Below are positions 15,359-23,576 of a stretch of DNA of 64,000 bases, in pieces (positions within the stretch are counted from its first letter, which is position 1; every line of letters starts with the position of its first letter). Under the pieces are notes generated by a model, which searched no databases, was not told where the DNA came from, and saw only the letters and a program-made list of their open reading frames with translations. The translations under genes were made by a program, and so were the position numbers. Origin of the DNA: a bacterium (GTDB lineage: Bacteria; Bacillota; Bacilli; Lactobacillales; Streptococcaceae); assembly GCA_905221215.1 (NCBI GenBank), contig CAJNCI010000006.1:35925-99924 (forward strand), given 5' to 3'.

Positions 15359-16576
15359 ATGATTTCCCAAGAAAATATTTTTAATGAATTTTTACTATAT
15401 AGAAGTGATGAAAGCAATAGAATTTTGCTTAATCACTTATTCAATAAGATGAAAAAAAAAAGTGACTACCGTAATTTAGAAAACAACGAATTATTTTCTA
15501 AATTTATTAGCAACGTCAATATTTTCTATACTATAGTCAGAATACTGAGAGAAGACAATAAATATCTGACGGATAAAGCATTTCTTGATGAATATTTTAA
15601 AGGAGATGCTCCGAATTCTGAAAAAACGTTATATAACTGGATTCAACGTTCTAAAAATTTCCAAAATAAAGTTAGAACGAGAACAACAAAGGAAGTTTAC
15701 ATAAAACATATACGTAACATACCAACGTCTTTCAAACTGTTCGATGAATTTCGTATCTATGAAGGATTAACCGATTTGCCAAAAAGTCTCAGTTATCCTA
15801 TAAATAGAAGTAATAAACTAGATTTACTGCAATCATTTTTTAAAGAATTAGAACCAAGGAATTTGGAAATAATATCTAATTCTATTATTCAATATTCTTC
15901 TGAATTATCTGGAAAAAATCTAACACTACATTTATTTCTTGATATCAATCAAACAATAGTAGACTTAGATATAAAATCATGGGCTAAGCTAATTGATGGA
16001 TTAATTGAAAACTTTAAAAATGTTGAGTCTAGTAAAGATTTTAATAGTGCATCTTTTAATAAAGAAAAATCACTAAATACAATCTATAATTTTTTAAATA
16101 TACTCCCTACACAGTCTCTACTTATCCTAGTGGAAATACTTGAACTAGTTTTTAATCTTAAAAAATACCTAAAAATTGAACTAGAACCAAAACTACAAAA
16201 TAAATTACCTAAAGAGATAAGAAATAAGAAATTTTTAACCTCTAATGTAATTAATCAGATTAATGATACACTTCAAACAGAAATTAAATCACCTTCACCC
16301 CATAAATTACTTATCAAGTTTAAAACTTATTTACTTGCTATTATAGATGAAGAGGCAGAGTTTAAAGTATATATGAGAAAGATGGGTTTTACAAGCATAA
16401 CTGAATATACAGAACATATGATGAGTATGGAAGATTTTGAAGTATATATGAGAAAGATGGGTTTTACAAGCATAATTGAATATATAGAACATATGATGAG
16501 TATGGAAGATTTTGAAGTATATATGAGAGAGAGGGGTTTGATAAGTATAATTGAAGATGTAGAAAACAATAAATAA
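15359..16576 (+). CDS. Unknown cargo protein (405 aa) with three C-terminal 25-residue repeats
   Basis: This AT-rich gene opens with AAGGAG before ATG and gives a soluble, highly charged, mostly helical protein. No signal peptide, membrane helix or known catalytic motif is seen. Residues 1-330 are Lys/Asn/Ile-rich (FLLYRSDESNRILL..., TLYNWIQRSKNFQNKVRTR). From about residue 335 a 25-residue unit, FEVYMRKMGFTSIIEYIEHM plus MSMED, occurs twice and then once in shortened, diverged form before the stop. It is the only plus-strand gene of the element besides the XRE regulator, and sits behind a triplicated promoter array. A defence, interference or host-interaction function is possible but unsupported; I do not recognise the family. 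Confidence 0.75.
   Translation: MISQENIFNEFLLYRSDESNRILLNHLFNKMKKKSDYRNLENNELFSKFISNVNIFYTIVRILREDNKYLTDKAFLDEYFKGDAPNSEKTLYNWIQRSKNFQNKVRTRTTKEVYIKHIRNIPTSFKLFDEFRIYEGLTDLPKSLSYPINRSNKLDLLQSFFKELEPRNLEIISNSIIQYSSELSGKNLTLHLFLDINQTIVDLDIKSWAKLIDGLIENFKNVESSKDFNSASFNKEKSLNTIYNFLNILPTQSLLILVEILELVFNLKKYLKIELEPKLQNKLPKEIRNKKFLTSNVINQINDTLQTEIKSPSPHKLLIKFKTYLLAIIDEEAEFKVYMRKMGFTSITEYTEHMMSMEDFEVYMRKMGFTSIIEYIEHMMSMEDFEVYMRERGLISIIEDVENNK
16361..16567 (+). repeat. 75-bp in-frame tandem repeats inside the cargo gene
   Basis: Unit 1 is 16361-16435, unit 2 is 16436-16510 and unit 3 is 16511-16567 (truncated and diverged). Units 1 and 2 differ at only a few positions, implying recent duplication. All preserve the reading frame. 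Confidence 0.9.
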
Positions 16577-16633
16577 TTATTAAAATATTTATTTTTATAA
16601 TCATATCACTTAGCGTAATTTACTACTAAATTC

Positions 16634-16668
16634 AAAAAAAAGAGAGCGATTTTGGCTCTCTCTTTTTA
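16634..16668. terminator. Bidirectional terminator between cargo gene and surface protein gene
   Basis: AAAAAAAGAGAGC pairs with GCTCTCTCTTTTT around loop GATTTTG. It serves both converging genes. Confidence 0.85.
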
Positions 16669-16685
16669 TTATTACAATTTTATCT

Positions 16686-19600
16686 TTATACCCACTCACC
16701 ATTGGCATTGACCGTATAGCCATCTGGTGTAGTAGTATTCACTGCTAAAGCTCCTGAACTATAGGCATAGTACCATTTACCAGAAACTGTAAACCAGCCT
16801 GTTTTCATAGCTCCAGCGCTATCAAGATAATACCATGTATTATTATCTTTTACCCAACCAGTAGCCATTTTACCATTTTCTTTAAGATAGTACCATGTGC
16901 CATTGTCTTTGACCCAGCCTGTAGCCAGTGAACCTGTTTCATTCAAGTAATACCATGAGCCACCAGTTTTGACCCAGCCAGTTTGCATCCAGCCTGTATT
17001 GTCAAAGTAATACCATGTACCCTTGATTTGTTCCCAACCGTTGCTAGTGTAGGAACCATCTTCGTGCTGATACCACCAGCGACCAGCTGACTCAATCCAG
17101 TTACCAGCTTGAGAATCTTTTGTAGTCTTAGTCTCCGTTTTTTGTGTATCTACTTTGGCTTTATCTTGGTCAAACACCCCACCATTGTTATTCACAACAG
17201 GAACTTCAACACGTGGAGTTGTTGGAACAACTGGGAATACAGGAATAACAGGTGCGCTTGGAACAGATGGAATTGTTGGAAGTGCGAACTCTGGAAGAGC
17301 TGGACGAACTTCTGGGATACCCTTTTCTGTTACAGGATGTTTCTTAGCTTCTTCTGCTTGAAGACGAGCTTGTTCTGCTTCATAACTTGCTTTTGCTACT
17401 GCATAAGCCTTATGCGCTTCTTTGGCTACTTTTTCTTTTGCTTCAAGTGCTTCTTGCGCAGTTGCTTGGTTTGCTTTTGCTTCTTTAAGCGCTTCTTCTG
17501 CGTCTTTCAACTCTGCCTTGCGAGTTTCAAGCTCTTTTGCAGCAGCTTTCAAATCTTGAACCAACTCTTTTGAAGAAACAACTTGTGCTTTGGCTTGGTT
17601 AAGTGCTTCTTTGGCAACGGATACCGCTTGAGTAGCTTCTTCTGCTTTCTCTTGAAGAGAAGAAAGAGTTGCTTTCTCAGCTTTTGTTTCTGCTTTCGCT
17701 TGGTTCAAGTCTTTCTCTGCTTGTTTTGCAGTTGCTTTCAACTCTGCCAACTTCGCTTCTTTATCTGCTTTTGTAGCAGACAAGGTAGCAACCAAGGCAT
17801 TGGCATTTGACAACGCAACAACGGCTTGATTATGAGTGGTTGTAGCAGATTGAAGAGTTTGTTTCAAGGCTACTGTATCTTTAAGTTGAGCTTCTTGAGC
17901 TTTCAAGTTTGAGTTTGCAGTTTGCAATGCAGTTTCTGCTTCGGTTACATTTTGGTTAGCAGTTTTAAGAGTTTGTTCTGCTTGAGCTTTTTCGGCTTTT
18001 TTAGTTTCTAGCTCAGTATTAGTTGAAGCACCTTTGCGAGCTACTGTGTATGGATTTGAGATTTCTGTTGTGTTGAATTTTGAACCCTTTACTCGGCTTT
18101 CAATCGTACCTGTGATATAATGATTAGTGTAAAGATCATTACTAACACTTTGAGCGAAACCTCCAAAGTAAGAGATTTCAGCAGGATTATCAAATTTTAA
18201 AATACCTACAAGATGCCCATAGTCTTGTTCGTTACTAACTAAATCTGAAAGAGACTGAACTAACTCTTTACGCATATCGGATTTAGTCAATTTCACAGAA
18301 CCTGAAACAGTATGAGATTCTGAATTTTCATAGCCTTGGATACCTTTATTCATTTCAGCTTCCGTAGGATGGAAACCGTTCAAACCATAATCATCAGCAA
18401 CCTTGTGGATACCCTTGGCATAGTGACCACGACCTCCACGAGAACGATATAATTCAAGCATATCGCTAGACCAACCACCTTTGATGTACTCTTTTGCGAC
18501 TTTTTCTGCGAACTCAAAGGAGTCTTTTGTCACAACAACGTCTGTAAGACCCAACTGCTCACGCAAGTTTGAAATCAAATCTGCAGCGAAAAGTGTCAAA
18601 TCATCACGGACTTCTTTTGGAAGATTATTGACATCATACTGTGTCTTATCTGCCTTATCCGCTTCGCTCAAGACAAGGTTTTTAGATTGAATACTATCTC
18701 CAACCATGTCAGTGATCTCTTTTTTCAACTCTTTATTACGAGCTTCAAATTTATCAATATCCGCTTGAGTAAGTTTATTATCTGGAATTGCCCAGTAGTC
18801 CTTATTCAACTGGATTTTTTCTTTGATTTTTGAAACAAAGGCTTCTTTGAATTGAATAGACCCTTTTGCAAGTGGTTTTGAAGACTCAATAAGAGCTTCT
18901 ACCTCAGCAGTTACCGCTTTAAGAGCTTGTTCTGCTTGTGCTTGATGTGCTTTGGCATCTGATACCGCTTGAGTTTTTGTAGCAATATCTGCTTTTGTAC
19001 CTTCAATTTGCGCTTTTGTAGCTTGATTTGCTTGTTCTGCATTTTTTAAGGCAGTTTCTGCATCTGTTTGCGCTTGTTTGCTTGTTTTTTCGGCTTCTAC
19101 GGCTTCTTTTTGTGCTTCCTTAGCATTTTCCAAGCCTTTGCCATTAACAGCGTCTGTGGCGATTTGAACCGCTTCTGTGGCACTTGTAAGTGCTTTTTCT
19201 TTTTCAGCTTGTGTAGCTTCTTTTTCTGCTACAACTGCTTCTTGTGCAGATACCGCTTGATTTGCTTCTGTAGCTTTTGCTTCTACATTTTTAAGAGCTT
19301 CTTCTTTTACAGGAACGTCTGCTTCTGCCTTAACTACTGCTTTCTCAGCTTCTGTAATAACTTCTGGACTTGCCTTTTTCGCAAAATCCTCTGCACGTTT
19401 TACAGCTTCTGTTTTCTCATTAACAAGAGAATCCGCTTCATTGGTAGCACGCTTGGCATCTTTGACCGCCTGTTTTGCTTCCGCTACTTCTTGACCCGCT
19501 TTCTTAGCTTCTGCTTCTTTTGTAGCAACTTCTTCTTTTGTCGCCACCGAAGGAGTAGTTGTTTCCACAACCTCCGCCTTTGGCGCTTCCACATTCACTA

Positions 19601-19688
19601 GTTTTGGAGCGACTTCTTCTGCGCCTACTGTGTGGGATAGGGATGCTGCTGCAATTGCTGCTGTCATTACGATTGTTGATTTTTTCAT
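16686..19688 (-). CDS. Choline-binding surface protein with SEC10/PgrA-like surface exclusion domain
   Basis: This is a 1000-aa secreted protein. The signal peptide is MKKSTIVMTAAIAAASLSH followed by TVGA, with cleavage near residue 23. A long Ala/Glu/Lys coiled coil (about 30-265) precedes a globular domain (about 270-560, with KGGWSSDMLELYRSRGGRGHY, YGHLVGILKF) resembling SEC10/PgrA surface exclusion proteins. A second coiled coil follows (about 575-790), then a proline-rich hinge (about 795-845) and six choline-binding repeats of the GWVKDNGTWYYL type. The tail is VNANGEWV. There is no LPXTG, so it is held on choline-decorated teichoic acid. Such proteins block redundant conjugation, which suits its place on a mobile element. 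The divergent XRE gene and an operator lie upstream. Confidence 0.87.
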   Translation of the reverse strand: MKKSTIVMTAAIAAASLSHTVGAEEVAPKLVNVEAPKAEVVETTTPSVATKEEVATKEAEAKKAGQEVAEAKQAVKDAKRATNEADSLVNEKTEAVKRAEDFAKKASPEVITEAEKAVVKAEADVPVKEEALKNVEAKATEANQAVSAQEAVVAEKEATQAEKEKALTSATEAVQIATDAVNGKGLENAKEAQKEAVEAEKTSKQAQTDAETALKNAEQANQATKAQIEGTKADIATKTQAVSDAKAHQAQAEQALKAVTAEVEALIESSKPLAKGSIQFKEAFVSKIKEKIQLNKDYWAIPDNKLTQADIDKFEARNKELKKEITDMVGDSIQSKNLVLSEADKADKTQYDVNNLPKEVRDDLTLFAADLISNLREQLGLTDVVVTKDSFEFAEKVAKEYIKGGWSSDMLELYRSRGGRGHYAKGIHKVADDYGLNGFHPTEAEMNKGIQGYENSESHTVSGSVKLTKSDMRKELVQSLSDLVSNEQDYGHLVGILKFDNPAEISYFGGFAQSVSNDLYTNHYITGTIESRVKGSKFNTTEISNPYTVARKGASTNTELETKKAEKAQAEQTLKTANQNVTEAETALQTANSNLKAQEAQLKDTVALKQTLQSATTTHNQAVVALSNANALVATLSATKADKEAKLAELKATAKQAEKDLNQAKAETKAEKATLSSLQEKAEEATQAVSVAKEALNQAKAQVVSSKELVQDLKAAAKELETRKAELKDAEEALKEAKANQATAQEALEAKEKVAKEAHKAYAVAKASYEAEQARLQAEEAKKHPVTEKGIPEVRPALPEFALPTIPSVPSAPVIPVFPVVPTTPRVEVPVVNNNGGVFDQDKAKVDTQKTETKTTKDSQAGNWIESAGRWWYQHEDGSYTSNGWEQIKGTWYYFDNTGWMQTGWVKTGGSWYYLNETGSLATGWVKDNGTWYYLKENGKMATGWVKDNNTWYYLDSAGAMKTGWFTVSGKWYYAYSSGALAVNTTTPDGYTVNANGEWV

Positions 19689-19717
19689 ATTGTTTCCTCA
19701 TTTTTCTTTATAAACTT

Positions 19718-19750
19718 ATTATATCACAAAAATAACCTTTAAAGGTTATT
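19718..19750 (-). promoter_or_regulatory. -10 box and palindromic operator of the surface protein gene
   Basis: Minus-strand TATAAT (plus 19718-19723) lies about 30 bases upstream of the start. The -35 position falls in the perfect 20-bp palindrome AATAACCTTTAAAGGTTATT (19731-19750), and no good -35 hexamer is visible. A diverged half site (ATAACTTTAAAAAG) follows near 19760. The arrangement suggests control by the divergent XRE protein. Confidence 0.6.
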
Positions 19751-19824
19751 TACATATAAAATAACTTTAAAAAGTCTAAAATTTGTACCATTTTGACTGT
19801 ATCATGTAAGTAGCGAGGTACTAC

Positions 19825-20163
19825 ATGACAAATAACAAAAGCAATCTTCAAGATTACATCTCTAAAAGAATCCGTCTATTACGTTTAGAAAGAGGATATA
19901 CTCAAGAACAACTAGAAGAGATGGCTGATTTGGGTACTAATTATATCTACAAATTAGAAAATCTTTCAACTAACTTAAAAATTCAAACGCTAGAGAAAGT
20001 AATGGAAGCATTAGAAGTAGATTTAGATACATTCTTTGATATACAATTAAAAGAAGAAGACCCAAAAATTTCTCTACTTGTTGATGAATTAAAAACTCTT
20101 CCAACTGAACAACGCTCCCGAGTCTTAGATGCCTTGATACTTATCCTTAAAGAAATAAGATAG
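19825..20163 (+). CDS. XRE-family transcriptional regulator
   Basis: This 112-aa protein has an N-terminal helix-turn-helix of the Cro/CI type (about residues 10-68: ISKRIRLLRLERGYTQEQL, then LGTNYIYKLENLSTNLKI). A short C-terminal helical segment is probably for dimerisation. GAGG lies seven bases before the ATG. It is divergent from the surface protein gene and is the last gene before attR. The perfect palindrome in the shared intergenic region is its likely operator, so it may control surface protein expression, its own gene, or both. Whether it represses or activates cannot be read from the sequence. Confidence 0.85.
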   Translation: MTNNKSNLQDYISKRIRLLRLERGYTQEQLEEMADLGTNYIYKLENLSTNLKIQTLEKVMEALEVDLDTFFDIQLKEEDPKISLLVDELKTLPTEQRSRVLDALILILKEIR

Positions 20164-20167
20164 AAAA

Positions 20168-20187
20168 TGTTCTACTTTTGTTCTACC
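20168..20187. repeat. Right copy of the 20-bp direct repeat (candidate integrase arm site)
   Basis: TGTTCTACTTTTGTTCTACC is identical to 9799-9818 and lies 91 bases inside attR. See the left copy. Confidence 0.6.
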
Positions 20188-20278
20188 TTTTATTTTTACA
20201 GGCAATTTAGAGAGTGGCAAAACCTTGATTTATCAATATTTTTGTTACTCATTTTTACTTATTTTAACTCTAAATCGA

Positions 20279-20291
20279 CTGTAGGGGGCAT
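20279..20291. other. attR core of the tRNA-Lys element
   Basis: CTGTAGGGGGCAT is identical to the core in the tRNA-Lys 3' end; the bases on either side differ. Confidence 0.8.
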
Positions 20292-20335
20292 CTAAATACA
20301 ACAGGAAAAAACTTGATTTCAAGGCTTTTTTACTT
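20289..20335 (+). repeat. Left copy of a 47-bp direct repeat bracketing the sugar ABC operon
   Basis: The sequence from CATCTAAATACAAC to GGCTTTTTTACTT matches 26255-26301 at most positions and in the same orientation. It includes a small hairpin CTTGA-TT-TCAAG followed by T's, probably the original terminator downstream of tRNA-Lys. Confidence 0.7.
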
Positions 20336-20435
20336 AAATAAAATTTTTTTCAAATTCTTTAGAAAACTAGCTTAAATCATAATCCAACACCAATTTTACA
20401 AATGCAATAAACTAAACTTATATACCCAAAACACA

Positions 20436-20474
20436 AAAAGTTCTCTTTCCACTATTTTAGAAAGAGAACTTTTT
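20436..20474. terminator. Terminator of the sugar ABC operon
   Basis: AAAAAGTTCTCTTTC pairs perfectly with GAAAGAGAACTTTTT around a ten-base loop, with T-tracts on both strands. Confidence 0.9.
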
Positions 20475-20497
20475 CTTTAGGAGAAATAACTTAATTT

Positions 20498-21817
20498 TTA
20501 ATCTAAACGTGATAACTCAGCTGGCACTGTTAAGTAATAAGTTGCAGTCAAGCTTGCTTCACCTTGATTGACAAAAATTTCGATGGAATTTTTATCTAGA
20601 ATAACTTCCAATTCTTTAGCTTCAATATCTACATATCTTCGACTAGTATCCTGTTCTTCTTCACCAAGAATCTTTTGGGCAAGATGGCTACGATCAATGT
20701 AAACTTGCTGCTCTTTACTATCATAACCAAATTCAAGATAATCTGTATCATTCCCTAAGTGATAATGACAATCTTCATCTATTTGGATTTGATATTGGTC
20801 TTTTTTAATAGGGAATTGTCTTAGTTTACCATCTTCTAATCGAAGGATTCTAGGCACAGTCATGACACCAGCCCACTTGTGATCTCGATCATGACTAGGA
20901 AGTGTACGTCCCCACATCTGCATCCAAGCAATCATGATACGACGATTTTGGTCGTCTAATAATGTCTGTGGGGCATAGAAGTCCTGACCATGGTCAATCT
21001 CTTCAACTGTATCTTCAATAAAACGTTTTTCTTCCCAATCTACCTTACCCGTGAACAAAACTGAAGAATTGATGTTGTGATAAGATGCTCCCTCACGCTG
21101 ATAACGCATGGGCGAAATGATGAGGCAGTCCTTCCCATCTAACTCAAAGTAGTCTGGGCATTCCCACATAAATCCTTGGTGCTTTTCACCTTTTAAAAAG
21201 ATAGATTCAAACTGCCATTCTACTAGGTTATCGGACCCTAGTAGAACGATACAGCCCACATTATCTTTGTGTTTTGCCGCAACCACAGAGTAATAGTGTC
21301 CATTCTTTTCAAAAATTTTTGGATCACGGAAATCAGAGGCAATTAATTCGTCTGGCAAGTCTGCTCCTGTAACAACTGGATTTTGTTCAATCTTTTCGAA
21401 ATGAATCCCATCATCCGAATAAGCCATATTCTGAACTTGTCGAATACCTGTTTCTTCTTCGATATGTCCAGTGTACATGAGCCAGAGGCGATCATCCTTG
21501 ACAATGGCAGAACCTGAGAAGCAGCCATTTCGATCATAATCTTGATCTGGAGCAAGTGCAACTGGTAAGTGCTCCCAATTCAATAAATCCTTACTTTTAG
21601 CATGTCCCCAGTGCATAGGACCCCAAACACTATCATATGGATAGAATTGATAAAAAAGATGGTATTCTCCACGAAAATAGACAAATCCATTTGGATCATT
21701 AATCCAACCAATCTCAGCTGAAAAATGTTCTTCTGGCTTATATTGAGTATTAACTAGATGTTTATTTTCTGCTATAAAACGATTGGCTCTTTCTACTGTA
21801 AATGTTTTATTTATCAT
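20498..21817 (-). CDS. GH32 sucrose(-6-phosphate) hydrolase / beta-fructofuranosidase
   Basis: This 439-aa cytosolic invertase-family enzyme has the GH32 motif WINDPNG with nucleophile Asp41, then SDFRDPKIF (RDP) and MWECPDYF (acid/base Glu). A C-terminal beta-sandwich follows, rich in the usual NSIEIFVNQGEAS motif. It is the last gene of an ABC sugar operon, so the natural substrate is probably unphosphorylated sucrose or a short fructo-oligosaccharide. It resembles the pneumococcal sus locus hydrolase. AGGA lies only two bases before an ATG at 21823 but seven before the ATG at 21815-21817, which is preferred. No signal peptide. Confidence 0.9.
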   Translation of the reverse strand: MINKTFTVERANRFIAENKHLVNTQYKPEEHFSAEIGWINDPNGFVYFRGEYHLFYQFYPYDSVWGPMHWGHAKSKDLLNWEHLPVALAPDQDYDRNGCFSGSAIVKDDRLWLMYTGHIEEETGIRQVQNMAYSDDGIHFEKIEQNPVVTGADLPDELIASDFRDPKIFEKNGHYYSVVAAKHKDNVGCIVLLGSDNLVEWQFESIFLKGEKHQGFMWECPDYFELDGKDCLIISPMRYQREGASYHNINSSVLFTGKVDWEEKRFIEDTVEEIDHGQDFYAPQTLLDDQNRRIMIAWMQMWGRTLPSHDRDHKWAGVMTVPRILRLEDGKLRQFPIKKDQYQIQIDEDCHYHLGNDTDYLEFGYDSKEQQVYIDRSHLAQKILGEEEQDTSRRYVDIEAKELEVILDKNSIEIFVNQGEASLTATYYLTVPAELSRLD

Positions 21818-21826
21818 AAGCATATC

Positions 21827-22672
21827 CTATTTTATTCCAGTTCCGGAACCACCCAGACCTTGAACAATATATTTCTGAGCGACTACATAGACCAAAATCA
21901 ACGGAATCGTTGAAATAGTTAATACAGCCATTACCTGATTGATATAAACTGGTTGAGTTGTATTAATAGTTGTAATTGCAACCTGCATTGAAAATTTAGA
22001 AGAATCTGTCAAAACCATCAATGGCCAAATATAATCATTCCAACTTGAAATAAATGATAAAACACCAACTGTAGCAACTGCAGGTTTAGACATTGGAAGC
22101 ATAATTCTAAAGAAAATTCTAACGATACTTGCTCCATCCATTTTTGCAGACTCAAGAATTTCTTCCGGAATTGCAATAAAGAAATTCCTAAATAAGTAAA
22201 TATTAAATACACTCGCCAATCCTGGAATAATAACCGCAAGACGATTATTGACCAAACCTAAGGAATTGATAATGGTAAATTGTGGAATTAACACAGTTTC
22301 TACTGGAATAATAAGTAAAGCAAGTAAGAAACCAAATAAAATTTTCTTACCTGAAAAATTGACTTTTGCAAAAGCGAAACCAGCCAGTGCATTGACAATA
22401 ATAGAACCAATAGCAAACGTTCCAGCATAAAAAATGCTGTTCCCTAGGTAGGTAAAAATACTAAATCGCTCAAACACTTCCTGATAAGGTTTAAACCAAT
22501 CAGCAGGATTTAAACTTGGTAAGAAGGCTTGCCAACTAGTCAAATTTTTATAAACATCCGCTTCTGGCTTCATAGCTGAAACTACCATCCAAACCATAGG
22601 AAAAAGGAAGAGTCCTGCCAATAGGGTTAACAGAATATATTCTAAGATTGTTGTTGGTTTAAATCGTTTCAT
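21827..22672 (-). CDS. Carbohydrate ABC transporter permease (MalG-type)
   Basis: This is a 281-aa inner-membrane permease of the CUT1 family with six predicted helices. The EAA cytoplasmic loop EILESAKMDGASIVRIFFRI docks the ATPase. An ATPase gene is absent from this operon, so the shared CUT1 ATPase (MsmK-type) encoded elsewhere is the expected partner, as in other pneumococcal sugar systems. An ATG at 22681 directly abuts AAGGAGG and overlaps the preceding gene; the ATG at 22670-22672, nine bases after AAGGAGG, is chosen. Its TAG stop lies a few bases before the hydrolase start. Confidence 0.9.
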   Translation of the reverse strand: MKRFKPTTILEYILLTLLAGLFLFPMVWMVVSAMKPEADVYKNLTSWQAFLPSLNPADWFKPYQEVFERFSIFTYLGNSIFYAGTFAIGSIIVNALAGFAFAKVNFSGKKILFGFLLALLIIPVETVLIPQFTIINSLGLVNNRLAVIIPGLASVFNIYLFRNFFIAIPEEILESAKMDGASIVRIFFRIMLPMSKPAVATVGVLSFISSWNDYIWPLMVLTDSSKFSMQVAITTINTTQPVYINQVMAVLTISTIPLILVYVVAQKYIVQGLGGSGTGIK

Positions 22673-22673
22673 C

Positions 22674-23576
22674 TTAGTCATCCTCCTTCAGAACGCGACG
22701 TTGTACCAAGCTAATCATACCAATTAACGTTGTAAACACTAAAGCGATTGAGCTAGAATATCCTACAAGACGATCAGTAAAGCCTTGTTGATAAATATAG
22801 TACACCATAGTAATTGTTGAGTTTAATGGACCACCTTGCGTCATAACCATTGGTTGCACAATCAGTTTAAAGGCAGAAATTAAAGTTGTTAACAATACAA
22901 ACAGGGCTGTTGGTTTTAGTAGGGGCATCGTGATATAACGAAACTGAGCCCATTTTGAGAATCCATCTAATTCAGCAGCTTCATAGACATCTTGTGGAAT
23001 ATTCTGCATTCCTCCTAAAAATAAGAGCATCTGATAACCTGCACCCTGCCAAGCAGAAACAAAAACAATTGCATACATAGCTTGTTTGGGACTAGTCAAG
23101 AAAGGTTGAGAAGCAATACCTACCTTATTTAAAATAGCATTTAATAAGCCACTATTTGGGTTTAAAAGATAAAGCCAAAGAATAGAAATAACTACCAAGG
23201 ACATGACAACTGGAGCAAAAAAAGCCACTTTAAAAAACATATTTCCTTTTCGCTTTTTATTGACAATCAAAGCCATTCCTAAGGCCGCTCCCAATTGAAC
23301 TGGAATAATCCAAACAACAAATTTCAAAGTATTCAAGAAGCTCTTTAAGAAAATCGGATCTTTTGTTAATCGAATAAAATTTTCAAGTCCAACAAATTTT
23401 CTTTCATCTGGTGTCAACAAATAATAATCTGTAAAAGCGTAATAAATGACCATTCCAACTGGAATTACTAAAAAGATACCTAATAAAATTAAAGCTGGAG
23501 CTAAAAAACTATAACCTAGTATGTTATCCTTTATTTTTTCACGTCTTTTTGTATCCACAACAGTTTCTTTACTCAT
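22674..23576 (-). CDS. Carbohydrate ABC transporter permease (MalF-type)
   Basis: This is a 300-aa inner-membrane permease of the CUT1 family with six predicted helices after a charged N-terminus (KETVVDTKRREKIKDN). The EAA loop is YEAAELDGFSKWAQFRYITM. It pairs with the MalG-type protein whose start it nearly touches. AAAGGAG is six bases before the ATG at 23574-23576; the upstream in-frame ATG at 23582 abuts the ribosome binding site. The binding-protein gene precedes it by 95 bases, in the order binding protein, permease, permease, hydrolase. Confidence 0.9.
   Translation of the reverse strand: MSKETVVDTKRREKIKDNILGYSFLAPALILLGIFLVIPVGMVIYYAFTDYYLLTPDERKFVGLENFIRLTKDPIFLKSFLNTLKFVVWIIPVQLGAALGMALIVNKKRKGNMFFKVAFFAPVVMSLVVISILWLYLLNPNSGLLNAILNKVGIASQPFLTSPKQAMYAIVFVSAWQGAGYQMLLFLGGMQNIPQDVYEAAELDGFSKWAQFRYITMPLLKPTALFVLLTTLISAFKLIVQPMVMTQGGPLNSTITMVYYIYQQGFTDRLVGYSSSIALVFTTLIGMISLVQRRVLKEDD

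Larger units (their letters stand above)
9741..20291. mobile_element. Integrative mobilizable element in the tRNA-Lys 3' end (about 10.55 kb)
   Basis: The 13-bp sequence CTGTAGGGGGCAT, made of the tRNA-Lys 3' end plus one base, recurs at 20279-20291 and defines attL and attR. Between them lie an integrase (next to attL, pointing to it), a DUF771 protein, a Rep_trans-type relaxase, an oriT-like inverted repeat, an FtsK-like ATPase with membrane partner, cargo genes and an XRE regulator. No type IV secretion (VirB4/VirB6-like) genes are present, so the element could be mobilized by another conjugative element but not self-transfer. The cargo is visibly more AT-rich than flanking DNA. Confidence 0.85.
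20164..20497. other. Right end of the element and junction with the chromosome; no gene
   Basis: This stretch holds the right 20-bp repeat (20168-20187), an AT-rich spacer, attR (20279-20291), the left copy of a 47-bp direct repeat (20289-20335) with a small CTTGA/TCAAG hairpin, and the terminator 20436-20474. I see no credible open frame. Confidence 0.75.

Noticed and set aside
14655..16576. Type III toxin-antitoxin system (tandem RNA repeats before a toxin gene)
   Set aside because: Type III antitoxin repeats are about 35-40 nt within one RNA and separated from the toxin by a terminator. Here each repeat is far longer, carries its own promoter, and no terminator precedes the gene.
17109..19601. 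Several Cys/Phe-rich plus-strand open frames opposite the choline-binding protein gene
   Set aside because: They mirror the Ala/Glu/Lys-rich coiled-coil codons on the other strand, lack ribosome binding sites and have unnatural composition.
9741..20291. Prophage
   Set aside because: There are no capsid, terminase, portal, tail or lysis genes. The relaxase and coupling ATPase identify a mobilizable element.
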